This document shows positions 18,797-27,795 of a stretch of 64,000 bases of DNA, in pieces (the stretch's first letter is position 1; each line of letters begins with the position of its first letter). This DNA comes from AWTP1-13 sp963832445 (GTDB taxonomy: Bacteria > Pseudomonadota > Alphaproteobacteria > Rhizobiales > Hyphomicrobiaceae). Position numbers and translations under genes: made by a program. The notes under the pieces were generated by a model. That model did no database searches and was not told where the DNA came from. It saw nothing but the letters and a program-made list of their open reading frames with translations. The stretch is from positions 337,207-401,206 of the forward strand of contig CAWHUM010000026.1 in assembly GCA_963832445.1 (NCBI GenBank), in the 5' to 3' direction.

Positions 18797-19739
18797 GTGC
18801 GCCATGACAAGCAGGTCGGCATGACAGGCGCGTTCCCAGCCACAGGTCTGGTCCGGCTCAAGACCAATCTCGCCGACTATCCAGTCGTGCGTGCCCTGAA
18901 GGCGGGCGAGGTTCGCTCCGATCTCGTGGAGTTCGACTTCTGCGGGCCGAAGACTGCGAACCAAGGCTTCACGCCGATGATCAACGAGGGCGCCTACGAC
19001 GCAGGCGAGCTCGCCATCGGCAGCTTTCTCCAGGCCAAGGCCTATGGCCGACCGCTTGTCATGCTGCCGGCCGTGGTCATGGCGCGCTTCCAGCACAACT
19101 TCATCGTCTACAATTCATCGCGCGGCGAGCTTGGCCCCAAGGACATGGAAGGCCGCCGCATCGCCGTGCGCGCCTACACACAGACGACCGGCATCTGGGT
19201 GCGCGGCATCCTCAAGCACGAGTACGGCGTAGATCTCTCCCGCATCCGCTGGGTCTGCACCGACGACGCGCACGTTGCGGAATACCGCGATCCGCCGATC
19301 GTCGAGCGCCCCGGTCCCGGCGCCAAGAAGCTCGACCAGATGCTGCTCGACGGCGACGTTGATGCCCTGATCCCGGCAACGGACCTCACCAAGGACCACG
19401 CACGCATCCGCCACCTGTTCGCCAATCCGAATGAGCAGGCCAAGGTCTGGGCAGCAAAATACGGCACCGTCCCGGTGAACCACTATTTCGTGGTCGCCAA
19501 GGCCCTGGCGGACGCGCGGCCCGACGTGGTGCGGGAAATCTATCGACTGCTCGTGGAAAGCAAGAAGGCGATGCCGCCTGGCGCCGACGGCATCGACTTT
19601 CATCCCATGGGCGTCGAGGCCAACCGCCGGGCGCTGGAGCTGATGGTGCAGTACTCCGTCGAGCAGCAGATCATTCCCGCGCGCCTTCACGGTCGAGGAA
19701 TGCTTCGACGGTGCGGCATCCGCGCTTGGCCCGACATAG
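18797..19739 (+). CDS. 4,5-dihydroxyphthalate decarboxylase-like protein (frameshift near the end)
   Basis: Protein of about 313 residues with the periplasmic-binding-protein-like fold of 4,5-dihydroxyphthalate decarboxylases, enzymes that yield protocatechuate. It has no signal peptide, so it should be cytoplasmic and enzymatic, not a transport receptor. Typical stretches are DLVEFDFCGPKTANQGF, DAGELAIGSFLQAKAYGRP, MEGRRIAVRAYTQTTGIWVRG and GDVDALIPATDL. Near 19678, in a CG-repeat, one extra base shifts the frame; the corrected C terminus reads FTVEECFDGAASALGPT and stops at 19739. The start may be GTG 18797 or ATG 18821. Members of this group are often misnamed as ABC receptors, and the exact substrate is uncertain. 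Confidence 0.72.
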
Positions 19740-19745
19740 CAATAC

Positions 19746-20744
19746 ATGAAAGCGATCCGCATTCACGCCCACGGCGGTCCCGAGGTCATGCGCTGGGCGG
19801 ACGTTGGGCTGTCGCCGCCGGCAGCGGGCGAGGCGCGCATCCGCCATACCGCCATCAGCGTCAACTTCTCCGACATCAATCTGCGCCGCGGCGGCTTCTA
19901 TACGGCCGAACCGGTGCCGATGCCCATCATCCTCGGCAACGAGGCGGCTGGCGTGGTGGAGAGCGTCGGCCCCGGCGTCAGCAACGTCAAGCCCGGCGAC
20001 CGCATTGCCTATGTCGGCGTCAACGCCGCCTTCTATCAGCACACCGGCGCCTACACTGAGCAGCGCAACATGCCGGCGGCGCGCCTGATCCCGTTGCCCG
20101 ACGGCATTTCAGACGCCCAAGCGGCGGCGATGATGGTCAAGGGTCTGACCGCGTCGCTCATCGTTCACCGCGTCTACCGCCCTAAGCCCGGGGACGTGGT
20201 GCTCATTCATGCGGCGGCGAGCGGCGTCGGCATCATCCTGGCGCAATGGGCCAAGCACCTGGGCGCGACGGTAATCGGCACGGTGGGCTCGAAGGAGAAG
20301 GCGGAAATCGCCGCTGCGCACGGCTGCGACCACACCATTCTCTACCGCGAAACGGATTTCGTGCAGGCCGTTAAGAAGATCGCGCCCATGGGCGTGCACG
20401 CGGTGCTCGACGGCGTAGGCAAGGACACCTTCACGCCCTCGCTCGACTGCATCCTGCCCTTCGGCATCCTCGTCAACTACGGCAACGCATCCGGGCACGT
20501 GCCGCCGCTCGACATCCTCGACCTCAGCAAGAAAGGCGCGCTCTCGGTGTCGCGGCCGGGACTCAGCCATTACCTCAAGGACATCGACGAATTCCGCGCG
20601 GCGGCGAATGAGCTGTTCGCCCTTGTGCAGGACGGCACGATCGGGATCGAGATCAGCCGCACCTACCCGCTCAAGGATGCCGCCGACGCCCATCGTGACG
20701 TGGAAAGCCGCAAGTTTGCGGGCTCGATCGTCCTGATCCCCTAA
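19746..20744 (+). CDS. zinc-independent quinone oxidoreductase (MDR superfamily)
   Basis: NAD(P)H-dependent medium-chain reductase of the quinone-oxidoreductase type, 332 residues. The N-terminal GroES-like domain contains VNFSDINLRRGGFY and PIILGNEAAGVVESVGPGV. The Rossmann nucleotide-binding motif is HAAASGVGIILAQWAKHLGA, and the catalytic zinc ligands of alcohol dehydrogenases are absent. It begins six bases after the repaired stop of the decarboxylase-like gene, so it belongs to the same transcription unit. A role in reducing a quinone or enone product of aromatic degradation is plausible. Confidence 0.88.
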   Translation: MKAIRIHAHGGPEVMRWADVGLSPPAAGEARIRHTAISVNFSDINLRRGGFYTAEPVPMPIILGNEAAGVVESVGPGVSNVKPGDRIAYVGVNAAFYQHTGAYTEQRNMPAARLIPLPDGISDAQAAAMMVKGLTASLIVHRVYRPKPGDVVLIHAAASGVGIILAQWAKHLGATVIGTVGSKEKAEIAAAHGCDHTILYRETDFVQAVKKIAPMGVHAVLDGVGKDTFTPSLDCILPFGILVNYGNASGHVPPLDILDLSKKGALSVSRPGLSHYLKDIDEFRAAANELFALVQDGTIGIEISRTYPLKDAADAHRDVESRKFAGSIVLIP

Positions 20745-20936
20745 CTGGCCGTTGCGAGCACCTGATCACATCAACAAGCGGGCACGCTGGGACCCGCGAT
20801 GCGGGAGACGCCCGGGCGGCAAGAAACGACACTGGCCCCCGTTTACGGGCCCGCGACGACGCTCGGGTTGCTCGGACCGAACGGATGAGTACACATTGAG
20901 TGTCTCGAAACCTGCACGCACACAGGATTGCGCCCG

Positions 20937-22160
20937 ATGAGTGACACTGCCACCGCGAAACCGGAGGACGTGGGCTTCTCCTCCAGACGAATCGAGCGCG
21001 TCGAGAGCTGGATGCGCCAACAGGTTTCGGTTGGGCGGCTTGCCGGCATCGAAGTCATGATCAACCGGCGGGGACGCACCGCATTCCACCGCTGCCACGG
21101 CAAGCGCGACCTTGCGCGCAATGCCGACGCTACGCCCGACACCATCTATCGCGTCTACTCGATGACCAAGCCGCTAACCTCGGTGGCGATCATGATGCTC
21201 TACGAGGAGGGCCGGTTTCAGCTCGATGACCCGATCACTCGGTACTTGCCGGCCTTCTCCGGCCAACGCGTGTTCACCGGCGGCGGCTATGGCGCAGTGA
21301 TGACGGAACCCGCCACGCGCGACATCACGTTTCGCGATCTGCTCACCCACACGTCCGGCCTCACCTACGGTTTCATGCAGGCAACGCCGGTCGACGCCAC
21401 CTATCGCGAACAGAAGATCGAGATGCCGGGCGCAGAGGCGCCGCTGAGCGAGGTCATTGCGCGGCTGGCCAAGGTGCCGCTCATCGCCCAGCCCGGCGCC
21501 GAATGGAACTATTCCATCTCGACCGACGTGCTCGGCCATCTGGTCGCCGTCATATCAGGCCGGCCGTTCGACGAGTTTCTGCGCGAGCGGGTCCTTCGTC
21601 CCCTTGACATGGTGGATACCGATTTCTTCGTGCCATCAGCCAAGGTCGATCGCTTCGCCGCCAGCTACGGCAAAGGACCCGACGGCCGACTGCGGTTGCT
21701 CGAGGATTCCGAGACGAGCCCCTTCTTGCAGCCGCCCCAAGCGCCTTCGGGCGGCGGCGGCTTGGTGGGCACCGCACGCGACTACATGCGGTTTTGCCAG
21801 ATGCTGCTCGGGCGTGGCGTGTGCGGATCGACGCAACTGCTCGCACGCAAGACCATCGAACTGATGACGATGAACCACCTCGACGGCGACATGGCGGCGA
21901 TGGGACAGCCCCGTTTCGCGGAATCGAACTACCATGGCATCGGCTTCGGCCTCGGTTTCTCAGTCATGCTCGATCTGGCCAAGGCGCAGATCGCCGGCTC
22001 GCCTGGCGAGTGTGCTTGGGGGGGCATGGCCTCGACCGCCTTCTGGATCGATCCCCTGGAGGACCTGGCGGTCGTGATGATGACGCAGCTGACGCCCTCC
22101 TCCACCTACCCCATCCGTCGGGAGTTGCGTGTCATGGTCTACCAATCGATTGCCGATTGA
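20937..22160 (+). CDS. beta-lactamase-fold serine hydrolase (class C-like / esterase)
   Basis: Protein of 407 residues with the class C beta-lactamase/EstB fold. The Ser-x-x-Lys motif is SMTK in YRVYSMTKPLTSVA, the tyrosine region is EWNYSISTDVLGHL, and a C-terminal CAWGGMASTAFWIDP replaces the KTG box with a related WGG motif. No signal peptide is visible, which argues for a cytoplasmic esterase, transesterase or peptidase over secreted antibiotic resistance. ATG 20937 is preferred to the in-frame TTG 20928 because AGGA lies at a suitable distance. Confidence 0.82.
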   Translation: MSDTATAKPEDVGFSSRRIERVESWMRQQVSVGRLAGIEVMINRRGRTAFHRCHGKRDLARNADATPDTIYRVYSMTKPLTSVAIMMLYEEGRFQLDDPITRYLPAFSGQRVFTGGGYGAVMTEPATRDITFRDLLTHTSGLTYGFMQATPVDATYREQKIEMPGAEAPLSEVIARLAKVPLIAQPGAEWNYSISTDVLGHLVAVISGRPFDEFLRERVLRPLDMVDTDFFVPSAKVDRFAASYGKGPDGRLRLLEDSETSPFLQPPQAPSGGGGLVGTARDYMRFCQMLLGRGVCGSTQLLARKTIELMTMNHLDGDMAAMGQPRFAESNYHGIGFGLGFSVMLDLAKAQIAGSPGECAWGGMASTAFWIDPLEDLAVVMMTQLTPSSTYPIRRELRVMVYQSIAD

Positions 22161-22286
22161 CCCGCCAACGCCGCCAAGGGCGAAGCTTCCGCAGCAGAGC
22201 GCCCCAGCACATCGAGCTTGGCGATCGCCGTACCTGCTGCTTCAGGCGCCTCCAGTTGCGTCCAATCGTCTTGGTGGCGTTGCTCT

Positions 22287-23428
22287 TCAGCCGGTATGGG
22301 CATCGGCAATTCTCTTAGCTTGGTCGATCGCCTTGCCGCATAGCGCCCGCACCCGCACGACGTCGTCCGGCGAAGGAGTGCCGACCAGCGGATCAACCAG
22401 GCAGAAGCCGATCTGCGCAAACACCTTCAGCCAGGAGAGATCCCAGGACCGTTCGAATTCCGCGCGGTCGAACCCGCCCGCCAGTGCATCCTCCAGGCGC
22501 TGCACGTAGTAGAGCTTCAGGGGCTCTCGGTCTTCCGGCGTACGTCCATCGTTGGGGGGATAGCACCAGAAATGCAGGAACCAATACCAGGCAAGGTCCG
22601 CTGCCGCCGGCGCCTTGCAGGCGAAATCCCAATCGAACAACGACACGCCGGAGGGCAGAACCGCGATGTTGGCCCGGCGAAGGTCGCCGTGGATGATCGT
22701 CTGCGGCAGTCTGGAAAGAGGCGCGAGCCAGCGGTCGCGATGCTCGCACAGGTCGAGATAGAACTGTCCGTCGGACGATCCCAGCACGTCGAGCAGGACA
22801 GGCACGAAGGTCCGGAACAGGAAGACCTTTTCGAGCACCTCCGCCACCCAGGCGGGCCGCCCCGCACGTCCGCCGACTGCAGCGCAGGGATCGGTGAACA
22901 TGGCGGTGTGCTGGTCGAGCGTCAGGACCGGCAGCTCGCCAAGCTCCGCCCTGCCGCTCCCAGTAGCGAGCGTGCAGGCGCGCGAGGCCGTCGAGCAGCA
23001 GGCGAAAGGACACCTTCGTCGAAGGTGCCGCGGGGTGCAACGCCATGCGAGACGTCGTCCATCAGCATCCAGCACTCGCCGCGCTGGCGATGGAAAGCGA
23101 CATCGATGGTTGGGCACGAGAGCGGCTCCGGCAACTCCCGCGTCACGCCGCAGCTCCAAAGGGCGGGTTCATTGAACGCGGAGCCAAAGAGCTCGACCCG
23201 CCAGGGCTCCGGCATGAACTTCTTCAGGACGAAAGCGCCGGCGTCGCTGCGCAGCGAGAAGACATTGGCGGAAATCCTGCCGCCGCCGAGGCGGTCGACC
23301 TCGAGCCGGGCGACGTGTCGCGGGCGGCCGGCGCGAGCAAGCGCCGCCGACAGATAGTGGGCATCGGCCTCTCCATCGATGGCCGGCAGTCCTGCCGTGT
23401 CGGGCGCGGGGTGCATCGATGCAGTCAC
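22287..23428 (-). CDS. aminoglycoside phosphotransferase-family kinase (two frameshifts)
   Basis: Small-molecule kinase of the APH/choline-kinase fold. The N-terminal lobe (RISANVFSLRSDAGAFVLKKF) carries the ATP-binding lysine, the catalytic loop is IIHGDLRRANI and the metal site is LFDWDFA. The frame changes near 23018 and 22955, each as one extra base; the intermediate segment reads VSFRLLLDGLARLHARYW, and the repaired protein has about 379 residues. GTG 23428 is chosen as start because AGGGG lies seven bases upstream; ATG 23416 is the alternative. The substrate is unknown: the family includes antibiotic, homoserine and sugar kinases. The gene is divergent from the GlxA-type regulator. Confidence 0.7.
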
Positions 23429-23585
23429 GGCTAGCCCCTTTTTCGTGCTCGTCGAACGGCAGGATACACCTGTCCGTTCGATGCAGTTGCTGCTCTCGTC
23501 AGGCTTCGGAAGATGCCGATTGCGAGCGGCCAAGGCGAGTGTCACAGTTGCCAAAATGGGTGCATTCGTGCCACGAGGTGCCGCC

Positions 23586-24660
23586 ATGAAGCCTGCGCGG
23601 GGCCCCTATCGGGTGAGCCTCCTGGCTATCCCCGAGGTTATGACGTTCACGCTGAACGGCGCTCTATGACGTCCTCAATTCGTTCGGCCTGCTGAGCACG
23701 CACGACTACGCTTTGCCCCGGGAGGCACCGTTCCGGGTCGAGATCGTGGCGATGACGCGCGGCCTCGTCCCGACGGCGAGCGGGTTGCCGGTGCAGGCGC
23801 ATGCCGCGATCGGCGAGGTCGGCTCGACCGATATCGTCATCATCCCCTCCGTCATGGTTCAGGGCGGGGAATGGGTGAAGGGCCGATATCCCGAGGCCGT
23901 GCAATGGCTGAGCAGGATGCACGACAACGGCGCCACCCTCTGCTCGGCATGCTCCGGCTTGTTGCTGCTGGCCGAAACCGAACCTTCTGTCCGGCAGGGA
24001 GGCCACCATGCACTGGGCCTACGAGCAGACCTTCCGGCGAAACTTTCCCGACGTGCAGCTGCGCCTCGAAGAGATGCTGGTGACGGCCGGCGAGAGGCGG
24101 GAGCTGGTCATGTCGGGCGCCTCCATGGCCTGGCACGACCTCGTGCTCTACCTGATCGACCGGTATGTCGGCACGGCCCTCGGCGCAATCGATCGCGCGC
24201 TTCTTCGCGATGCGCTGGCACGACGACGGTCAATCTCCCTACATCGGGTTTGCGCCGATCAACTGCGCACGGAGATGCAGCGGTGGCGGATGCGCAGGTC
24301 TGGCTCGACCGTCACTTCCCGGTGGCGAACCCGGTCGAAGAGATGGTCAAGCGCTCGGGAATTCCCGAGCGCACCTTCAAGCGTCGCTTCACGGTGGCGA
24401 CAGGCCTTGCCGCTCTCGACTATGTGCAGCGCCTGCGCATCGAGTACGCCAAGCGCCGGCTCGAGCAGTCCGATATGCCAATCGATCAAATCAGCTGGGG
24501 CGTCGGATACGAGGATCCCGCCTTCTTCCGCAGACTTTTCCGGCGCGTCACCGGCGTTTCCCCTGCCATCTACCGGCGCAGGTACCGCGTGCCGGGCGCC
24601 GCGCAAGCCGCAGCCCCCGCGGGGACAGGGACGGCCCAACCAAATTCAAACCGCCAGTAG
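23586..24660 (+). CDS. GlxA-type AraC transcriptional regulator (four frameshifts)
   Basis: Regulator combining a DJ-1/PfpI-like N-terminal domain with a C-terminal AraC helix-turn-helix domain. The N-terminal domain spans YRVSLLAIPEVMTFTLNG, YDVLNSFGLLSTHDYA, LCSACSGLLLLAE and REATMHWAYEQTFRRNFPDV. The AraC domain shows GIPERTFKRRFTVATG and the second helix-turn-helix region ISWGVGYEDPAFFRRLFRRV. The frame changes near 23661, 23987, 24177 and 24257, always equivalent to one extra base; corrected length is about 356 residues, normal for the family. Four indels in one gene are the clearest sign of sequencing error in this window. The regulon is unknown. Confidence 0.75.
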
Positions 24661-24907
24661 CCTTGCCGCGCCCCATCGCGGCTCGGCTGATCCGCGATCA
24701 CCTCACCCACGTAAGCGGAATTTCCACAGGCTCGATGCCGCCATTTTTTCTATCGCGCAAGCTCGATGCCGCCGAGGACCTGCTGGGCCCGCGCAAACTG
24801 GAGCCGCGAGCCAAGTCCGAGTGAGACGAGCGGTTATCTGTAGTCGTCGCCGCCGCTTCATGGTGCATCGGATTGGACCGCGCGTTGGAGCACGTTAGGG
24901 CAGATGA

Positions 24908-26125
24908 TCAGTACATCGCGAGAAATGCCCCTCCGGCTGCACTCAAGAGCACAACCAGCCATGGCGGTACCTGCCACATGAAGAGAAGCAGAAAGCCGAT
25001 TGCGGCGAGGGCGAAGTCGCCGGGGCCAGTGATGCCCGCAGTCCAGACCGGGTTGTAAAGCGCCGCGAGCAAGAGGCCGACCACCACCGCATTGACGCCC
25101 TTCAGGGCCGCCTGGGCGATGGGCTGGCCTCGCAGCGTATCCCAGAACGGCAGCGCCCCGATTCCGAGCAGGAATGAGGGCAGGAAGATGCCGACTAGGC
25201 AGATGCCCGCGCCCACCCAGCCATTGGGTTGCGGTCCCATGACGGCCCCGAGGTAGGCGGCGAAGGTGAAGAGCGGGCCCGGCACAGCCTGGGCGGCGCC
25301 GTACCCGGCGAGAAAGGCATCGTTCGTGACCCAACCGGGCGGCACCACCTCGGCCTGCAGCAGCGGAAGCACGACATGGCCGCCGCCGAATACCAGCGAT
25401 CCGGCGCGGTAGAAAGAGTCGAGAAGCCTCAGGCTTTGATCGGGCACGGACGCCGTCAGCAGAGGCAGGCCGACAAGCAGGGCGAAAAAGACGAGCAGCA
25501 GTATGGCCCCGGTTGTCCGGCTGACCCGCAGCGGCAGCGCGACATGGTCCTGCGGGGCCGCCGTGCGAAACAGCGCCACGCCGGCAATGGCGCCCAGCAA
25601 GATTGCGCCGATCTGCGCCCAGGCCAAGGGCACCATCGACACGATGACCGCTGCCGCGACTGCCAGGGTCGCCCTCTCGCGGTCAGGCGCCAGGGTGCGC
25701 ATCATGCCCAGCACCGCCTGCGCCACCACTGCCACCGCCACCACCTTGAGGCCATGCAGCCAGCCGCTGCCGAGCGCATCCCCCAGCGCTCGCACGCCGT
25801 AGGCAAACAGTACGAGCGCCAGTGCCGACGGTAGAGTGAACCCCAGCCATGCCGCCAAGGCGCCGCCGTAGCCCGCGCGCAGGAGGCCGATGGCGATTCC
25901 GACCTTGCTGCTAGCAGGCCCAGGCAGGAACTGCGAGAGCGCGACCAGGTCGGCATAGGACTTGTCGTCAATCCAGCGCCGGCGCTCGACGAACTCCGTG
26001 CGAAAGTAGCCCAGATGGGCGATGGGCCCGCCAAATGATGTCAGGCCGAGGCGGAGGAAAACAAGAAATACTCCGCCTGCGCTCGAAGCTTCCGTTAGGC
26101 GTGTCTGATCGTCCCCGATTTGCAT
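24908..26125 (-). CDS. chrA: chromate transporter ChrA
   Basis: Long-chain chromate efflux protein of 405 residues, built from two homologous halves. The first half shows FLRLGLTSFGGPIAHLGYF, then LSQFLPGPASSKVGIAIGL. The second shows GSLVFGGGHVVLPLLQAEVV and GYGAAQAVPGPLFTFAAYLG. About ten to twelve hydrophobic segments are visible. It exports chromate from the cytoplasm, probably exchanging it with sulfate gradients. No chrB regulator lies next to it, and regulation is not apparent. The 250 bases downstream to the GlxA-type gene contain nothing I recognise. Confidence 0.92.
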   Translation of the reverse strand: MQIGDDQTRLTEASSAGGVFLVFLRLGLTSFGGPIAHLGYFRTEFVERRRWIDDKSYADLVALSQFLPGPASSKVGIAIGLLRAGYGGALAAWLGFTLPSALALVLFAYGVRALGDALGSGWLHGLKVVAVAVVAQAVLGMMRTLAPDRERATLAVAAAVIVSMVPLAWAQIGAILLGAIAGVALFRTAAPQDHVALPLRVSRTTGAILLLVFFALLVGLPLLTASVPDQSLRLLDSFYRAGSLVFGGGHVVLPLLQAEVVPPGWVTNDAFLAGYGAAQAVPGPLFTFAAYLGAVMGPQPNGWVGAGICLVGIFLPSFLLGIGALPFWDTLRGQPIAQAALKGVNAVVVGLLLAALYNPVWTAGITGPGDFALAAIGFLLLFMWQVPPWLVVLLSAAGGAFLAMY

Positions 26126-26308
26126 TCGCTCCGGTGCCCCGCAGGTCGCCTATTCAATTCGCGCAACAGCCCACTCGGCGTTTCCGTCCCAATTTTGCAG
26201 CACCGCGTGATCGGCTCCTATATCGGCTTTATGCAAGAGAGGCCCGGCCCCCCTCGAATTCATATGCGGTTCGGCGCACATTCACGCAGCTGAATGTGGA
26301 TGGGTGCT

Positions 26309-26491
26309 ATGACCGCATTCGTTGCTCGTCTGTTCGCCATCGGCGCGAACCTTGTGGAGACGCTACGTACCTCGGCGTTCTTGCGCACCCTGCAAATCGG
26401 GATGTTTGCCTCGTACCATCCCGAGCAGCACTACATGCGGGGTCCCGGGCCCAAATGGCACGAGAGGCATCAAGGTCCCTCGCTGACATAG
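26309..26491 (+). CDS. possible small protein (60 aa), uncertain
   Basis: Short open frame starting MTAFVARLFAIGANLVETL with an amphipathic or hydrophobic N-terminal helix and a charged C terminus (PGPKWHERHQG). It is the only sensible reading in the 450-base gap between chrA and corA. I do not recognise the family, and no strong ribosome-binding site precedes it. The 14-base unit starting GGGTCCAACAT is repeated in tandem downstream at 26534-26558. Confidence 0.25.
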   Translation: MTAFVARLFAIGANLVETLRTSAFLRTLQIGMFASYHPEQHYMRGPGPKWHERHQGPSLT

Positions 26492-26578
26492 TACGGGCCC
26501 ACATCTGTACCGGCGCTGCGTGTCATTCGTCATGGGTCCAACATCAGGGGTCCAACATGCGCGACATCTTGAGAGGTC

Positions 26579-27613
26579 TCAATGACTGTAGCCCCTCCGA
26601 GGTGCGTACGCTCGGCGCAGCCGCCAAAACACAGTGCCGCAGATAGCCGCTATCGACCCGAGTACAACAAAGTACCCGTAACGCCATTTCAGCTCCGGCA
26701 TGTGTTCGAAGTGCATCCCATAGATCCCCGCAATGGCGGTGGGCACAGCGAGTATCGCGGCCCACGCGGCCAACCGGCGTGTGATTGCAGTCTGTTGGGC
26801 CTGCCCCACCATCAGGCTCGCCTCGAAAGCGAACGCCAGAACCTCGCGAAGGGCGTCGACTTCCTCTTTGACGCGACTCACGTGATCGCTCACATCGCGG
26901 AAAAGTGGTTGCATTTCCGGATCAACCGGCTTGACCTCAGCGTGCTCCAGCCGTCGGCAGACTTCGACTAGGGGCGCCACGGCATTGCGAAGTTGAAGCA
27001 ATTCCCGGCGCAAACTGTAAAGGCGGTGGACCTCGACGGTAGGGAGCGGCGCTGCAAAAACCCGGTCCTCAATCGACTCGACTTCACGCTGTATCGTCGT
27101 GACAACCGGCATGTAGTTGTCGACGATGAAGTCGAGGATGGCGTAGAGGATGTAGTCCTCGCCGTGCGAGAGCGTCGTCGGACAGGCCTCGGACCGTTTG
27201 CGAACTGGCGTATACGATGTGGATGCCCCGTGCCGGACCGAGACCACGTAGCCCCGCCCGACAAACAAATGGGTCTCGCCGAAGGCAACCTTTTCCTCGA
27301 TGATCTGTGCGGTGCGCGCGACGATGAAGAGGGCATCGCCATACTGCTCGAGTTTGGGATGTTGATGCGCCTTACAGGCATCTTCGATGGCTAGGTAGTG
27401 GAGCCCGAGCTGCGCTTCGATGCGCGTCAGCAAATCGTGGCTCGGCTCGAACAGGCCAATCCAGACGACATGGCCGGGCTTCTTCGCCCATTCCGCAGCT
27501 TCGTCGATTGTGATGTCAGCAACGCGCCGTCCACCAGCGTACACACTGGCAGCCACAACACCGGGCTCCGCTGCCGAGCCACCGCGCACCTGTCGTTCAA
27601 CGAGCGCGTCCAT
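26579..27613 (-). CDS. corA: CorA-family Mg2+/Co2+ transporter with altered GMN motif
   Basis: CorA-type divalent metal channel of 344 residues: a cytoplasmic alpha/beta domain, a long stalk helix (TIQREVESIEDRVF, then LYSLRRELLQLRNAVAPL) and two C-terminal membrane helices. The loop after the first helix, normally G-M-N and needed for ion selection, reads YGMHFEHMPEL, so the asparagine is replaced by His301 (codon at 26711-26713). The rest of the family-typical FEHMPEL loop is intact. The start at 27613 has GGAG and AAAGG upstream. The change may alter ion choice or may be a base-call error, because one base separates the codons. The gene is divergent from the CNNM-type gene. Confidence 0.85.
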   Translation of the reverse strand: MDALVERQVRGGSAAEPGVVAASVYAGGRRVADITIDEAAEWAKKPGHVVWIGLFEPSHDLLTRIEAQLGLHYLAIEDACKAHQHPKLEQYGDALFIVARTAQIIEEKVAFGETHLFVGRGYVVSVRHGASTSYTPVRKRSEACPTTLSHGEDYILYAILDFIVDNYMPVVTTIQREVESIEDRVFAAPLPTVEVHRLYSLRRELLQLRNAVAPLVEVCRRLEHAEVKPVDPEMQPLFRDVSDHVSRVKEEVDALREVLAFAFEASLMVGQAQQTAITRRLAAWAAILAVPTAIAGIYGMHFEHMPELKWRYGYFVVLGSIAAICGTVFWRLRRAYAPRRGYSH

Positions 27614-27795
27614 AGCCTTTCTCCGCCATAGGCTCTCAAATCCTTAGCACACTTGGCTGTGCCGCCGGAGCACCCATAGTGCCCTCTCGGCTAATGAACT
27701 AACATTGGCCCTGGAGCCGCCGCCACTCGGGGCGGGCCACCGTGGGACATCGGGCCACCCTGCCGACGCCGGCTCTCCTCAGCACGAGTCACGCA

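Noticed and set aside
18797..20059. Long frame running from the decarboxylase-like gene into the quinone oxidoreductase gene
   Set aside because: The C-terminal part is out-of-frame reading of the oxidoreductase; the real end is at 19739 after a single-base shift.
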